A DNA stretch of 64,000 nt from an uncultured Myxococcales bacterium (GCA_903847405.1 CAINDP010000137.1:1-64000); one strand, 5' to 3'. Counted from the stretch's first letter, positions 1 to 10,400 are shown. The notes: a model not told the origin generated them from the letters alone. A program made the numbers and translations.

Positions 1-1
1 C

Positions 2-1159
2 GACGGTTCGGTCCGGGTCGCCCACAACCACCTCCTGGGCGGATCGGGCGGGGCGGGCCTGCGCGGCATCGACGGCATCGACGGGAACGACGGGGCCTGG
101 GGCACCGGCGGCATCGCGGCGTTCGACCTCCTCGCCACCTACGGCCTGGACCACTGCGCCACGAAGACGCAGTTCCTGTCGCCGGGCGGCCCGGGCGGGA
201 CCTTCCAGTGCGGCGGCGTGGACGTGTCCGGTGGCGCGGGCGGCGTGCGGACCTGTCCCGCGATCCTGGACGGAACGAACCAGACGACCGCGCTGCCGGT
301 GGCCGTGGAAAGCGGGATCGCCGGCAGGAACAACGCCGTCGGCGGCCTGGGCGGCACCCCGGGCCGGGACGTGTACCACCAGGCCTATTCCTGCGACGGC
401 TACTCGACGCTGGGCCCCGTGGAAGGCGGGAACGGCCTGGACGGCAAGGAAGGCACGGACGGCGGGTCGGGCTCCGGCTGCGCGTTCGCCGCGGGCCAGG
501 TGCTGAACGGGTCCTGGGTGCCCGGCGGCGGATCGGACGGGGCCACGGGCCTCTCCGGGGGCGGCGGCGGCGGCGGCGGGTCCGGCGCCGGCGCGTGGTC
601 CGAGCAATCCTGCTTCTCGAAGGGCTTCGGGCGCGACAACTTCGGCGGGTCCGGGGGTGGCGGCGGCTCGGGCGGATGCCAGGGGTTCGGCGGAACCGCG
701 GGAACCGGGGCCGGCGGGGCCTTCACGGTGTTCGTGGCGTTCCAGGCCGCGCCGGGTACGATCCCCGAACTGACGGCCAACGCCATCGCGGGCGGCACCG
801 GTGGCACGGGCGGCGTCGGCGGGAACGGCGGCGTCGGCGGATCCGGCGGCCTGGGCGCCACCGGCGGCGCCGCGGGTGGCGGCTACATCCCTCCATCGAT
901 CACCTATCCCGCGTTCCAGGGCGGCAAGGGCGGATCCGGGGGGCGCGGCGGCCATGGCGGCGGCGGCGGCGGCGGCTGCGGCGGGCCGGCCTACGGAATC
1001 TTCCTGTCGGGCGTCGCCGGATCCCAGGCCGGCGCCTGGAAGTCGGACAACACCTTCGAGAATCCCGGCACCGGCGGTGCGGGCGGCCTGGGCGGCTTCT
1101 CGCTGGGCGAGCCCGGTGGGGATGGCGCGGCCGGGGTCGCTGCCGAGGCGAACTTCTGA
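2..1159 (+). CDS. Gly-rich (PGRS-like) secreted or surface protein, 5' partial
   Basis: The frame is open from the left edge of the window, so the start and any signal peptide are missing; 385 codons are visible before the TGA. The product is dominated by GG-x-GG-x runs with scattered Cys and aromatic residues, and by spacers such as AYGIFLSGVAGS and FTVFVAF. The runs alternate with non-Gly segments in a way seen in Gly-rich surface proteins of Myxococcota and relatives. I see no catalytic motif. It lies directly upstream of the OmpA/TSP3 gene on the same strand, with a structured repeat between them, so a surface or matrix role is an inference from context. Codon use (GC-rich third positions) agrees with a real gene rather than a shadow, although Gly-rich DNA also opens other frames here. 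Confidence 0.75.
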   Translation, partial: DGSVRVAHNHLLGGSGGAGLRGIDGIDGNDGAWGTGGIAAFDLLATYGLDHCATKTQFLSPGGPGGTFQCGGVDVSGGAGGVRTCPAILDGTNQTTALPVAVESGIAGRNNAVGGLGGTPGRDVYHQAYSCDGYSTLGPVEGGNGLDGKEGTDGGSGSGCAFAAGQVLNGSWVPGGGSDGATGLSGGGGGGGGSGAGAWSEQSCFSKGFGRDNFGGSGGGGGSGGCQGFGGTAGTGAGGAFTVFVAFQAAPGTIPELTANAIAGGTGGTGGVGGNGGVGGSGGLGATGGAAGGGYIPPSITYPAFQGGKGGSGGRGGHGGGGGGGCGGPAYGIFLSGVAGSQAGAWKSDNTFENPGTGGAGGLGGFSLGEPGGDGAAGVAAEANF

Positions 1160-1179
1160 CGCTCGGGATGATTGGTCCG

Positions 1180-1223
1180 GCCCGAGGCGACTCGGGCTGC
1201 GGCAAGAGATCGCATACGCAATC
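1180..1223 (+). repeat. 44-bp dispersed two-hairpin element, copy 1
   Basis: The copy at 56696-56739 is identical at 42 of 44 positions. Hairpin A is a perfect 7-bp stem (GCCCGAG / CTCGGGC, 1180-1197, loop GCGA). Hairpin B (GATCGC / GCAATC, 1208-1223, loop ATAC) has one mismatch here. The element sits 20 nt after the preceding stop and 100 nt before the next start. No U-tract follows, so a simple intrinsic terminator is unlikely. Confidence 0.8.
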
Positions 1224-1230
1224 ACCAACT

Positions 1231-1258
1231 TTGCCCCGGACCGCCCCGATGGTATCCT
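1231..1258 (+). promoter_or_regulatory. candidate sigma-70 promoter for the OmpA/TSP3 gene
   Basis: A TTGCCC box (1231-1236) is followed after 16 nt by TATCCT (1253-1258), about 65 nt before the GTG start and just after the 44-bp repeat. Each box matches only four consensus positions, so this is a weak prediction. Confidence 0.35.
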
Positions 1259-1323
1259 GCGCTGCCCACTGTTCGCTTTCGGAACGGGGGGCGGATGGTG
1301 ACTCGTTCCGGGAGACCCGAACC

Positions 1324-3054
1324 GTGGTGACCCGCACAGCCGTTCTTCTGGGACTCCTGGCGACGTTGTGCCTCCCGGCCTCGGCCCGTGCCGGCAACCC
1401 GCCGCTCAACGCGAACTTCTTCCGTCCGGCGGTGCATCCGGGTGCGCTCCTGAATGTCGACACGACGCTGATGCCCGATGCGATGGCCTGGGGCGTCGGG
1501 GCGTTCTTTTCCTACGAGTACCACTCGTTGCGCCTCGAGGACCCGCAGGGCGGCAAGGTCTACCAGATCCTCCGGGACGTGGCGAAGGCCGACGTCTATG
1601 GCCACTTCGCGCCGACCCGCTGGCTGGACATCGGCCTGGACGTGCCCGTGTTCCTGTTCATCCGCGGCGATTCGCCCCCGGCCGGCGCGCCCCTGACGCA
1701 GGTGAAGGGCACCTCGCTGGGCGACCTGCGACTGGGGCTCAAGTTCCGGATCCTCGGCGGCAACGGCGAGGGGTTCGGGCTGGCCGTCAGTGAGGACCTG
1801 ACCTTCCCGACCGCCACGGGCGGCAACCTGGGCGGCGATCGGTACGTCACCTCGACCACGCTGCTGGTCGGAGGCTACAACCGCCGCGGGTGGGACGTGG
1901 CCCTGAACGTCGGCGTGCGCCTGAAGGCCCCCGTGAAGTTCCTGGATACGGAACCGGGAACCTTGACCGGGCACCAGCTGCTGATGGGTCTGGGCCTGTC
2001 CGCGCCTCTGATCTGCGGACGGCTGGAGGCCATCGGAACCCTGGAAGCGCGAACGCGGTTGACCGCCCCCTTCCAGTCGTCGCAGCACGACGCCCTGGAC
2101 CTGATGGCGGGCCTCCGGGGGCAGATCGGGCCGGTGTCGCTGACCGCGGCGGGCGGCGGCGGCGTGCTGGCGGGCTTCGGAAGCCCCCTGGGACGGGTCC
2201 TGATCGCCGTGGCCTACGCGCCTCCGGTGGACCGGGGCTGCGGCCCCCGGGCCGAACGGCCGCGCCCGGCGGACGAGGAGCCCCTGCCGATGGTCGTGGC
2301 GCCGCCCGCCGATCGCGACGGGGACGGGGTCATCGATTCGGCCGACGCCTGCCCGGACGCCGCCGGCCTTTCCAGCCCCTGGCCGAAGCGCAACGGCTGC
2401 CCGTCCGACCGGGACGAGGACGGCTTCCCGGACCTGACGGACGCCTGCCCGGACCTCGCCGGGGTCGCAAACCGCGATCCGCTGTTCAACGGCTGCCCGC
2501 CCGACCGGGACGGCGACGGCTACATCGACGTGCTGGACGTCTGCCCCGACCAGCCGGGCGACGACCTCAGCGGCGCCGATCGGCTGGGCTGCCCGGCCGA
2601 CCGCGACGGCGACGGCATCCTGGACTTCCTGGATGCCTGCCCCGACGTGGCGGGCATCGCCCGGGACGACCCGATGCTGAACGGATGCCCGAAGACGACG
2701 CCCCAGCGCCAACTGGTGATCGGGGAGCGCGCGGAGTTCGTCCTGGACAGCGCGACCCTGACGGTCCAGGCCCGCCAGGTGCTGGACATCGTGGTCAACA
2801 CCCTCGTCGACCACCCGGAAGTCACGCAGATCCGCATCCAGGGCCATACGGACGACCTGTACAGCCTGGCCCACAACGTCCGGCTGTCGCGGGCCCGGGC
2901 CATGGCCGTCCGGAACTACCTGGTGGGCAAGGGCATCGCGCCGGCGCGCCTGGTCACGGAAGGCTACGCCGACACGCGTCCGCTGGACACCCGCGACACC
3001 GAGGAAGCCCGCCGGAAGAACCGGCGCGTCGACTTCATGATCCTCGGGCCGTGA
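1324..3054 (+). CDS. OmpA-family outer-membrane protein with thrombospondin type 3 repeats
   Basis: The 576-aa product starts with a classic signal peptide ending near ARA-GNPP. It continues with a ~290-residue segment rich in alternating hydrophobic strands, which looks like an outer-membrane barrel. Then come four calcium-type TSP3 repeats of the form DRDGDGxxDxxDxCPD (about residues 330-455). The C-terminal OmpA domain binds peptidoglycan and contains IRIQGHTDD and RARAMAVRNYL with a final RRVDF. It should anchor a surface structure to the cell wall. Two adjacent GTG codons (1324, 1327) follow a GGAG at 1311-1314; I chose the first. Open sequence upstream in this frame is Arg-rich shadow of the Gly-rich gene. 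Close family members are common in deltaproteobacteria. Confidence 0.88.
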   Translation: MVTRTAVLLGLLATLCLPASARAGNPPLNANFFRPAVHPGALLNVDTTLMPDAMAWGVGAFFSYEYHSLRLEDPQGGKVYQILRDVAKADVYGHFAPTRWLDIGLDVPVFLFIRGDSPPAGAPLTQVKGTSLGDLRLGLKFRILGGNGEGFGLAVSEDLTFPTATGGNLGGDRYVTSTTLLVGGYNRRGWDVALNVGVRLKAPVKFLDTEPGTLTGHQLLMGLGLSAPLICGRLEAIGTLEARTRLTAPFQSSQHDALDLMAGLRGQIGPVSLTAAGGGGVLAGFGSPLGRVLIAVAYAPPVDRGCGPRAERPRPADEEPLPMVVAPPADRDGDGVIDSADACPDAAGLSSPWPKRNGCPSDRDEDGFPDLTDACPDLAGVANRDPLFNGCPPDRDGDGYIDVLDVCPDQPGDDLSGADRLGCPADRDGDGILDFLDACPDVAGIARDDPMLNGCPKTTPQRQLVIGERAEFVLDSATLTVQARQVLDIVVNTLVDHPEVTQIRIQGHTDDLYSLAHNVRLSRARAMAVRNYLVGKGIAPARLVTEGYADTRPLDTRDTEEARRKNRRVDFMILGP

Positions 3055-3109
3055 CGTCCGGGAGACCCCTCCCCCTCGACGCCCCCGACCGACGAACGTC
3101 CTCGCGAAA

Positions 3110-6100
3110 TCACGGCAGGAAGACACCCACGATCCCGGCCCGATCGGCCCGGATCCGCAAGCCCATCGAAATGGACTCCCGGGCGCCGTCGCCGTCGAGG
3201 TCGATGTCGGGTTTCAGCAGCAGGTTCAGGAGGGTGTAGATCTGGTCCTTCGGCATGGGCAGCTCGGCATCGGGCACCTGCGCCAGGGCGGCGAACAGTT
3301 CGGCCTTCCGCAGCGCTCCGCCCAGGACGCCGTCGATGCCCGTGACAACCCCGCCCAGCAGGGAGGCCGTGGCCTGGAGGCGGGCGTCGTAGAGGGTCAG
3401 GGTGACCACCGTCGAGCCCACCAGCGGGATGGACAGCGAAATCTGCGAACCGGGGCCGCCCGCCGAGAGGTCCGGCCCCTGCAGCACGGCGTTGTCGAAG
3501 GCATACAAGGGATTGCAGTCGGCATCGAACTGCGAGGCGTTCGCCTGGAAATCGCACCCCGGGCCGGTGAAGTCGCAGGCCGGCGACCCGGGAGGCACGC
3601 GGCCCAGGAAGAACGACATGCGGAACGGCGCGGGACCGGGGTCCCGGAGGTCCACCAGCAGGTGCAGCCACCCGCGCAGCAACTGCTTGTCCAGTTCGGG
3701 GTTCAGGACCTCGGCGATCAGGCTCAACTGGTTGTCGATTCCCCCGCTGCACAGGGGCGTGCCGTCGCTGTGGGTCCCGTCGGGCTTGCACGTGGCGGGA
3801 TTGCGATCGACGTCCAGGCCCTGGCCCGGGGTGCCGTCGGCGCCGACCAGCAGGGACTGGATGCGGCATCCGTCCCCGAACGCCAGTCCCTGGAAACACG
3901 CGGCCGGCTGGCCCGTGCACACCCCGGCGACGCACGTGTCGCCGACCGTGTAAGCCAGGCCGTCCTGGCAGGGCAGACCTTCGCCCGGCGACCAGGCGGC
4001 CGGGTCCAGAGCCGGATCGCACCGCAGGCACGGGTCGTCCGGGCTGGCCGTTCCCGCATCCACGCACCGCCCGCCGATCGCGCAGGTCCCTTCGTCCGTG
4101 GCCCCGTCGCAGTCGTCGTCGCGCCCGTTGCAGGGCTCCGGAGCCCCGGGCCACGCCGTCGCCCGGGTGTCGTCGCAGTCGTCGCCAGCGGTTTCGACGC
4201 ACCCCGGCGGCACGCAGGCAAAGATGCGGCAGGTGCCGCTGGGGTCCAGGCTGCGATGCCCGTCCCCGTCCCGATCGCAGTGGTAGGTTCGCAGGGGACA
4301 GGCCTCGCCGTCGTCCACGCCCCCGACGCAGTCGTCGTCCATGCCGTTGCACGTTTCCGGCACGCCCGGCCGGACCGCCGGGTCGTTGTCGTTGCAGTCG
4401 TCGCCGGCCGTCGGGGTGCACCCGGCCGGAACGCAGGCGAACCGCTCGCAGGTGCCCGTCGGCAGCAGGGCGGGGTGCCCGTCGCGATCGGCATCGCAGT
4501 GGTAGGCGACCACGGCGCAGGTGCCCGGTTCGTCCACCGTACCGTCGCAGTCGTCGTCCAGGCCGTTGCAGGCCTCGACCGCCCCTGGATGGATCGCCGC
4601 CGCCCGGTCGTCGCAGTCGTCCCCGGGGACCGTGCCGCATCCGGACGGCACGCACGCGAACGTGGCGCAGGTCCCTGTGGCGCCCGTGGACCGGGACAGA
4701 TCGCCGTCCCCGTCGCAGTAGAAGGCCACCACGGGACAGACCGCGGCGCCGTCGTCCACGCCCCCCGCACAGTCGTCGTCGACGCCGTTGCAGACCTCGG
4801 ACACGCCCGGGCGCACCGCCCCGTTGGCGTCATCGCAATCGTCGCCCGGCAGGTCCCGGCATCCCTCGGGCACGCAGCGGAACGTGTCGCAGGCCCCGCC
4901 CGGAACCGTCGCGAACCGCCCGTCCACGTCCCGATCGCAGTACCAGGCGGCCATCGGGCACACCCCCGAGCCATCCGCGTTGCCGTCGCAATCGTCGTCG
5001 ATCCCGTTGCAGGATTCCGGCGCGCCGGGGTGGATGGCCGGGTTGCTGTCCGCGCAGTCGGTGGCCCGGGCCGCCGTCGAGGTGTAAGACGCCAGGGGCG
5101 CGCACCGGCACTGGCTGTCCGTCGGGATCCCGTACCCGTCCTGGTCCAGATCCCGGTACCAGCTCACGCAGTGCAGCGCGTTGCGGGCGTCGGCGGACCC
5201 GTTGCAGTCGTCGTCGGCCGGGGTGGCGCAGTCCTCCGCCACGCCGGGGTGCACCGCGGCATCGCCGTCGTCGCAATCCCGGCCGGCCGTGGTCCGGCAG
5301 CCCTCGGGCACCTGCCCGACGTCCTCGCACCGGCCGGTGGGCAGCGCGGCGACGTAGAAGTCCCCGTCCATGTCGCAGTAGTACAGGACCGTCAGGCAGA
5401 CGTCGTCCTCGTCCGTCCGGCCATCGCAGTCGTCGTCGATCCCGTTGCACCCTTCGACCGCCGCCGGGTTCCGTTCCGGGACCGCATCGTCGCAATCGCC
5501 GGCGCGCGGCGCGACGTAGGACCCGTCCGGCCCGCAGCGGCACTGGGCGTCTGCACCGTCCGCCGCAAAGTCATCGCCGTCGCCGTCGATGTACCAGGGA
5601 ACGCACCCGACGGCATCCAGGGCATCCGCCGTTCCGTCGCAGTCGTCGTCCGCCGGCGTGGCGCAGTCCTCGGCAAGGCCGGGACGCACCCCCGATTCCT
5701 GGTCGTTGCAGTCGCCACCGGGACTCGTCAGGCACCCGTCCGGGACGCATCGGAAGGTCGAACAACGCCCCGAAGGCTCCGCGGAACGGGCACCGTCGCG
5801 GTCGAGGTCGCAGTACCAGTCCAGCACGGGGCAGACCCCCGGGCCGTCCGCCACCCCGTCGCAGTCGTCGTCCCGGCCGTTGCAGGCTTCGGCCGCCCCC
5901 GGGCGCACCGCGCCGTCCCCGTCGTCGCAGTCCAGGCCCGCCGCCTCCAGGCATCCGGCGGGGACGCAGGCGGCCCCCCGGCAGGATCCCGTGGGCGCGG
6001 CGGCACGCTCGCCGTCGACATCGACGTCGCAGAAGTACGCCACGGACGGGCAGGTGTCGCCGCCATCCACCCCGTCCACACAGTCGTCGTCCCGGCCGTT

Positions 6101-7369
6101 GCACGTTTCGACGGCGCCCGGGTGGACGTCGGCGTTGGCGTCGTCGCAGTCGTCGCCCGCAGTCTGGCCGCACCCCGCCGGCACACAGTCGAACGCCCCG
6201 CAGGTGCCCGTGGCGATGGCCGCGCGATGGCTGTCCCGGTCGGAATCGCAGAAGTAGTCGCGCCGGGGGCACACGTCGCCGTCGTCGGCGCCCCCCGCAC
6301 AGTCCTCGTCCCGGCCGTTGCAGGTTTCCACTGCACCCGGATGGACCGAACCGTCCCCGTCGTCGCAGTCGTCCCCGACCAGGGCCGAGCACCCCTCGGG
6401 CACGCACCCCCAGGACGAGCAGGTCCCGCTGGGCGTGGCCGACCGGTGGGCGTCCCGATCGAGGTCGCAGTGGTATGCCTGGGCGTCGCAGGCCCCGCCG
6501 TCGTCGGCGCCGTCCCGGCAGTCGTCGTCCCGGCCGTTGCACGCTTCCGCCGCGCCGGGATGGACCGTGCGGTCCCCGTCGTCGCAGTCGTCGCCCGGGT
6601 CCGTCCTGCACCCCGACGGCACGCACGCCCACGCCGCGCACGATCCCGTGGCCGTCGCCGACACGCGGCCGTCCCCGTCGCCGTCGCAATAGAAGGTTTC
6701 GGCCGGGCAGGCCCCGTCCTCGTCCGTCACGCCGTCGCAGTCCTGGTCGATGCCGTCGCAGGACTCGGCGACGCCCGGGTGGACGTCGCGCGCGTCGTCA
6801 TCGCAGTCCCCGCCCGGTTCGACGTCCAGTCCCGGGAATCCGCGGCACCAGCACTCGCCACCGGTCTGGGCCCCGAAAAGGTCGCCGTCCACGTCCGGCC
6901 GGAACACGCGACAACCCAGGCCGTCCCGCCCGTTGGTGTCGCCGTCGCAATCGTCGTCCCCGTCGGTCCAGCAGTCCTCGCCGGCCCCGGGGTGCACCGC
7001 GCCGTCGGCGTCGTCGCAATCCCCGGAAACCGTTGCCAGGTAGGGAGATGCCGGCACCGCCAGGCACAGGGAATCGGACGTCCCGAACCTGTCCCCGTCC
7101 TCGTCCCGGAAGTACGGCACGCACGGGATGTCCCCGACTGCGTCCGCGCCGCCGTCATCGGCCCGGTCGTCCGCACCGTCCTCCCGGAAGACGTCCCGGT
7201 CCGCCACATCCGGGAGGGTGTCGGCGCCCCCGCCGAAATCCGCGTCGGTCCCCGAATCCTCCGAACCCGCCGGGTCGTCCGGTCCCCCGGCCGCAGCGCC
7301 CGTTCCGCAGGCCACGGGGCCGCACGCCAGCGCCAGGCAGGCCGCCAGGATCCGAATCCCGAAGTTCAT
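3110..7369 (-). CDS. giant MopE-like Asp/Cys-rich lipoprotein with one PGQGLDVD-type C-terminal module
   Basis: This 1419-aa protein begins with a signal peptide and a lipobox-like LACGPVAC, so it is probably membrane-anchored. About residues 80-1090 hold roughly fourteen units of the MopE-like putative metal-binding repeat, recognisable by GDDCDDGD, VHPGA and CNGRDDDCDG. MopE of Methylococcus binds copper and MopE-like repeats are shared by many secreted proteins; metal or calcium binding here is inference. The last ~350 residues form a different domain with a GQGLDVD motif, paired Cys, CNPLYAFDNA and DIDLDGDGARES. The neighbouring giant gene (7464-17801) has four copies of this domain. I chose the ATG at 7369 because GGGAGG lies 10 nt upstream; in-frame codons further upstream lack this. 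Both giants lie on the minus strand 94 nt apart. Confidence 0.85.
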   Translation of the reverse strand: MNFGIRILAACLALACGPVACGTGAAAGGPDDPAGSEDSGTDADFGGGADTLPDVADRDVFREDGADDRADDGGADAVGDIPCVPYFRDEDGDRFGTSDSLCLAVPASPYLATVSGDCDDADGAVHPGAGEDCWTDGDDDCDGDTNGRDGLGCRVFRPDVDGDLFGAQTGGECWCRGFPGLDVEPGGDCDDDARDVHPGVAESCDGIDQDCDGVTDEDGACPAETFYCDGDGDGRVSATATGSCAAWACVPSGCRTDPGDDCDDGDRTVHPGAAEACNGRDDDCRDGADDGGACDAQAYHCDLDRDAHRSATPSGTCSSWGCVPEGCSALVGDDCDDGDGSVHPGAVETCNGRDEDCAGGADDGDVCPRRDYFCDSDRDSHRAAIATGTCGAFDCVPAGCGQTAGDDCDDANADVHPGAVETCNGRDDDCVDGVDGGDTCPSVAYFCDVDVDGERAAAPTGSCRGAACVPAGCLEAAGLDCDDGDGAVRPGAAEACNGRDDDCDGVADGPGVCPVLDWYCDLDRDGARSAEPSGRCSTFRCVPDGCLTSPGGDCNDQESGVRPGLAEDCATPADDDCDGTADALDAVGCVPWYIDGDGDDFAADGADAQCRCGPDGSYVAPRAGDCDDAVPERNPAAVEGCNGIDDDCDGRTDEDDVCLTVLYYCDMDGDFYVAALPTGRCEDVGQVPEGCRTTAGRDCDDGDAAVHPGVAEDCATPADDDCNGSADARNALHCVSWYRDLDQDGYGIPTDSQCRCAPLASYTSTAARATDCADSNPAIHPGAPESCNGIDDDCDGNADGSGVCPMAAWYCDRDVDGRFATVPGGACDTFRCVPEGCRDLPGDDCDDANGAVRPGVSEVCNGVDDDCAGGVDDGAAVCPVVAFYCDGDGDLSRSTGATGTCATFACVPSGCGTVPGDDCDDRAAAIHPGAVEACNGLDDDCDGTVDEPGTCAVVAYHCDADRDGHPALLPTGTCERFACVPAGCTPTAGDDCNDNDPAVRPGVPETCNGMDDDCVGGVDDGEACPLRTYHCDRDGDGHRSLDPSGTCRIFACVPPGCVETAGDDCDDTRATAWPGAPEPCNGRDDDCDGATDEGTCAIGGRCVDAGTASPDDPCLRCDPALDPAAWSPGEGLPCQDGLAYTVGDTCVAGVCTGQPAACFQGLAFGDGCRIQSLLVGADGTPGQGLDVDRNPATCKPDGTHSDGTPLCSGGIDNQLSLIAEVLNPELDKQLLRGWLHLLVDLRDPGPAPFRMSFFLGRVPPGSPACDFTGPGCDFQANASQFDADCNPLYAFDNAVLQGPDLSAGGPGSQISLSIPLVGSTVVTLTLYDARLQATASLLGGVVTGIDGVLGGALRKAELFAALAQVPDAELPMPKDQIYTLLNLLLKPDIDLDGDGARESISMGLRIRADRAGIVGVFLP

Positions 7370-7437
7370 CGTTGCGCAGCCTCCCAGGCCCGTCCCGGTC
7401 GCGGGTGCAAACGTGGATGACATTCTGCCCTTTCCTT

Positions 7438-7459
7438 CCGGATCCCGCCCGGGATCCGG
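7438..7459 (-). other. perfect 10-bp inverted repeat between the two giant lipoprotein genes
   Basis: CCGGATCCCG and CGGGATCCGG are separated by two C residues, beginning 5 nt beyond the stop of the 3445-aa gene on the minus strand. It can form a strong 3' UTR hairpin, but no U-tract follows on that strand. It may attenuate or protect the end of the transcript, or be a protein-binding palindrome. Confidence 0.6.
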
Positions 7460-7463
7460 CGCA

Positions 7464-10400
7464 TCAGAGGGGGGGGATCGGGGTGCCGTCGAGGCAGGTG
7501 GCCGTCGTCATCCGCAGGTGGGAGCACCCGTTGTCCAGCCAGCATCCGTCGCTGGTGCAGGGGTTCCCGTCGTCGCAATCGGCGTCCGTCCGGCAGATCG
7601 CCCGCACGTCGTGATACTGGGCCCCCAGGCCCGTGAACAGCACGCCGAACGACACCGCTTCGAACACGCCGTCCCCGTTCACGTCCACGTCCGGCGTCAA
7701 CAGGTTCTGCAGCACGCTGCGCAGGAAGCCCTTCGTGTAGCCCTCGTACACTACGATGTCCTCGGGACCGGGGAACTGCACGTCCAGCAACAGCATCGCG
7801 TCGCTCATGCGGAACGCCCCGCCCGCCAGGCCGCCCGACTGGATGCCGACCACGTGCCCGGCGTCCCGGACCACCCGGACGTCCACGGCCACGTCGAAGA
7901 CCGGGATCGTCACCTGGGCGGTGCCCGTCCACGTCGACACTTCGAAGCCCTGCCCCGGGCCGCCGGCCGTCAGCCGATCGCCCACGATCACGGCATTGGC
8001 GAAGGACCACATCGGCTGGCAGGTCGCCCCGAAATTGAAGTACGGCAGGTCGAATTCGCAGGTCTGGGTCTGGAAGTCGCACACCCGATCCAGCACCACG
8101 TTGCCCAGGTAGAACGGCAGCCGGAAGGGCACGCCGTCGGCCTGGAACGCCCCGAAGTCGCCCAGGATCGTCCCCCAGGTGCTGCCGGCCAGAACCTGGT
8201 CGATGGCCGGGTTCAGGATGGAATTCGTCACGCTGAGCGCGTTGTCGATGCCGTCCGAGCACCCGGGCCCCGTGCCCCCGCCGTCCATCGCGGGCGCGCA
8301 GGTCAGCGTCCGACCGTCTACGTCCAGCCCCTGGCCCGGGAAGCCGCTGACGCCCAGCGACGCGTCGTTGATCGCCACCAGGTCCCCGACCGTCGCCAGA
8401 GGGCCGCAATCGGGGATCGTCCCCTGGCAGGTCCCCAGCAGGCACGTGTCGCCCAGGGTCAGCGGGTTTCCGTCGTCGCAGGCCACCGTCGTGCGGATGT
8501 GCGAGCACCCGTTGTCCGGCCAGCACCCGTCGGCTGTGCACGGGTTGCCGTCGTCGCAGTCGGCACTGGTGCTGCAGATCTCCCGCACGCCGTGCAGTTC
8601 GCCCCCCAGGCCCGTGAACAGCGCGCCGAACGACACGGCCTCGACGACGCCGTCCCCGTTCACGTCCACGTCCGGCGTCACCAGGTTCTGCAGCACGCTG
8701 CGCAGGAAGCCCTTCGTATAGCCCTCGTAGACCACGGTGTCCTCGGGGCCCGGGAACACGGTGTCCAGCAGGGCCATCGCGTCGCTCATGCGGAACGCGC
8801 CACCCGCCAGGCTGCCCGACTGGATGCCGACCACGTGCCCTGCCTGCCGCGTCACCCGGACGTCCACGACCACGTCGAAAACCGGGATTTCCACCTGCGC
8901 GCCGCCCACCCAGGTCGATACCACGAAGTCCTGCCCCGGGCCGCCGGCCGTCAGCCGATCGCCCACGATCACGGCGTTGCCGAACGACCACATCGGTTCG
9001 CACGTCGGGCCGAAGTTGAAGTACGGCAGGTCCCATTCGCAATTCTGGGTCTGGAAGTCGCACGCCCGATCCAGCACCACGTTGCCCATGTAGAACGGCA
9101 GCCGGAAGGGCACGCCGTCGGCCTGGAACGCCCCGAAGTCGCCCAGGATCGTCCCCCAGGTGCTGCCGGCCAGAACCTGGTCGATGGCCGGATTCAGGAT
9201 GGATTCCGTCACGCTCAGCGCGTTGTCGATGCCGTCCGAGCAACCCGGACCCGTCCCCGAACCGTTCAGCGCCGGCGCGCAGGTCAGCCCCTGCCCATCG
9301 ACGTCCAGCCCCTGGCCCGGGAAGCCGCTGACGCCCAGCGACGCGTCGTTGATCGCCACCAGGTCCCCGACCGTCACCAGCGCGCCGCAGCCCTGGATCG
9401 TTCCCTGGCAGGCACCCAGCACGCACGTGTCCCCGACGGTCAGCGGATTGCCGTCGTCGCAGGCCGCCGTCGTCCGGATGTGGGAGCACCCGTTGTCCAG
9501 CCAGCATCCGTCGGTGGTGCAGGGGTTGCCGTCGTCGCAATCGGCGCTGGTGCGGCAGATCGCCCGGACGTCGTGGTACAGCCCCCCCAGGCCCGTGAAC
9601 AGCGCACCGAACGACACGGCCTCGAAAATGCCGTCCCCGTTCACGTCCACGTCCGGCGTCACCACGTTCTGCAGCACGGTGCGCACGAAGCCCTTCGTGT
9701 AGCCCTCGAAGATCACGGTGTCCTCGGGGCCGGGGAACTGCGCGTCCAGAATCATCAGCGCGTCGCCGATCCGGAACGCCCCGCCCGCCAGGCTGCCCGT
9801 CCGGAACCCGACCACGCGCCCGGCCTCCCGGGTCACCTGGACGTCCACGACCACGTCGAAGATCGGGATCGTGACCTGGGCGTCCCCGATCCAGGTCGAT
9901 ACCCGGAAGGTCTGCCCCGGGCCGCCGGCCGTCAGCCGGTCACCCACGATCACGGCGTTGTCGAACGACCACATCGGTTCGCACGTCGGACTGAAGTTGA
10001 AGTACGGCAGGTCCCATTCGCAGTTCTGGGTCTGGTAGTCGCACACCCGGTCCAGGACCACGTTGCCCAGGTAGAACGGCAGCCGGAAGGGCACGCCGTC
10101 GGCCTGGAACGCCTGGAAATCGCCCAGGATCGTCCCCCAGGTGCTGCCGGTCAGGATCTGGTCGATCGCCGGGTTCACGATCAGGTTCGTGACGCTCAGC
10201 GCGTTGTCGATGCCGTCCGAGCACCCCGGGGCCATGCCCGAACCGTCCAGCGCCGGCGCGCAGGTCGCCCCGTCGCCATCGACGTCCAGCCCCTGGCCCG
10301 GGAAGCCGCTGACGCCCAGCGACGCGTCGTTGATCGCCACCAGATCCCCGATCGCGACCCGTGCGCCGCAGTCCGGGATCGACCCGACGCAGGCCCCCGC

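Noticed and set aside
208-1323. Arg-rich extension upstream of the OmpA/TSP3 gene
   Set aside because: It is the shadow of the Gly-rich gene in another frame; a signal peptide and ribosome-binding site mark the real start at 1324.
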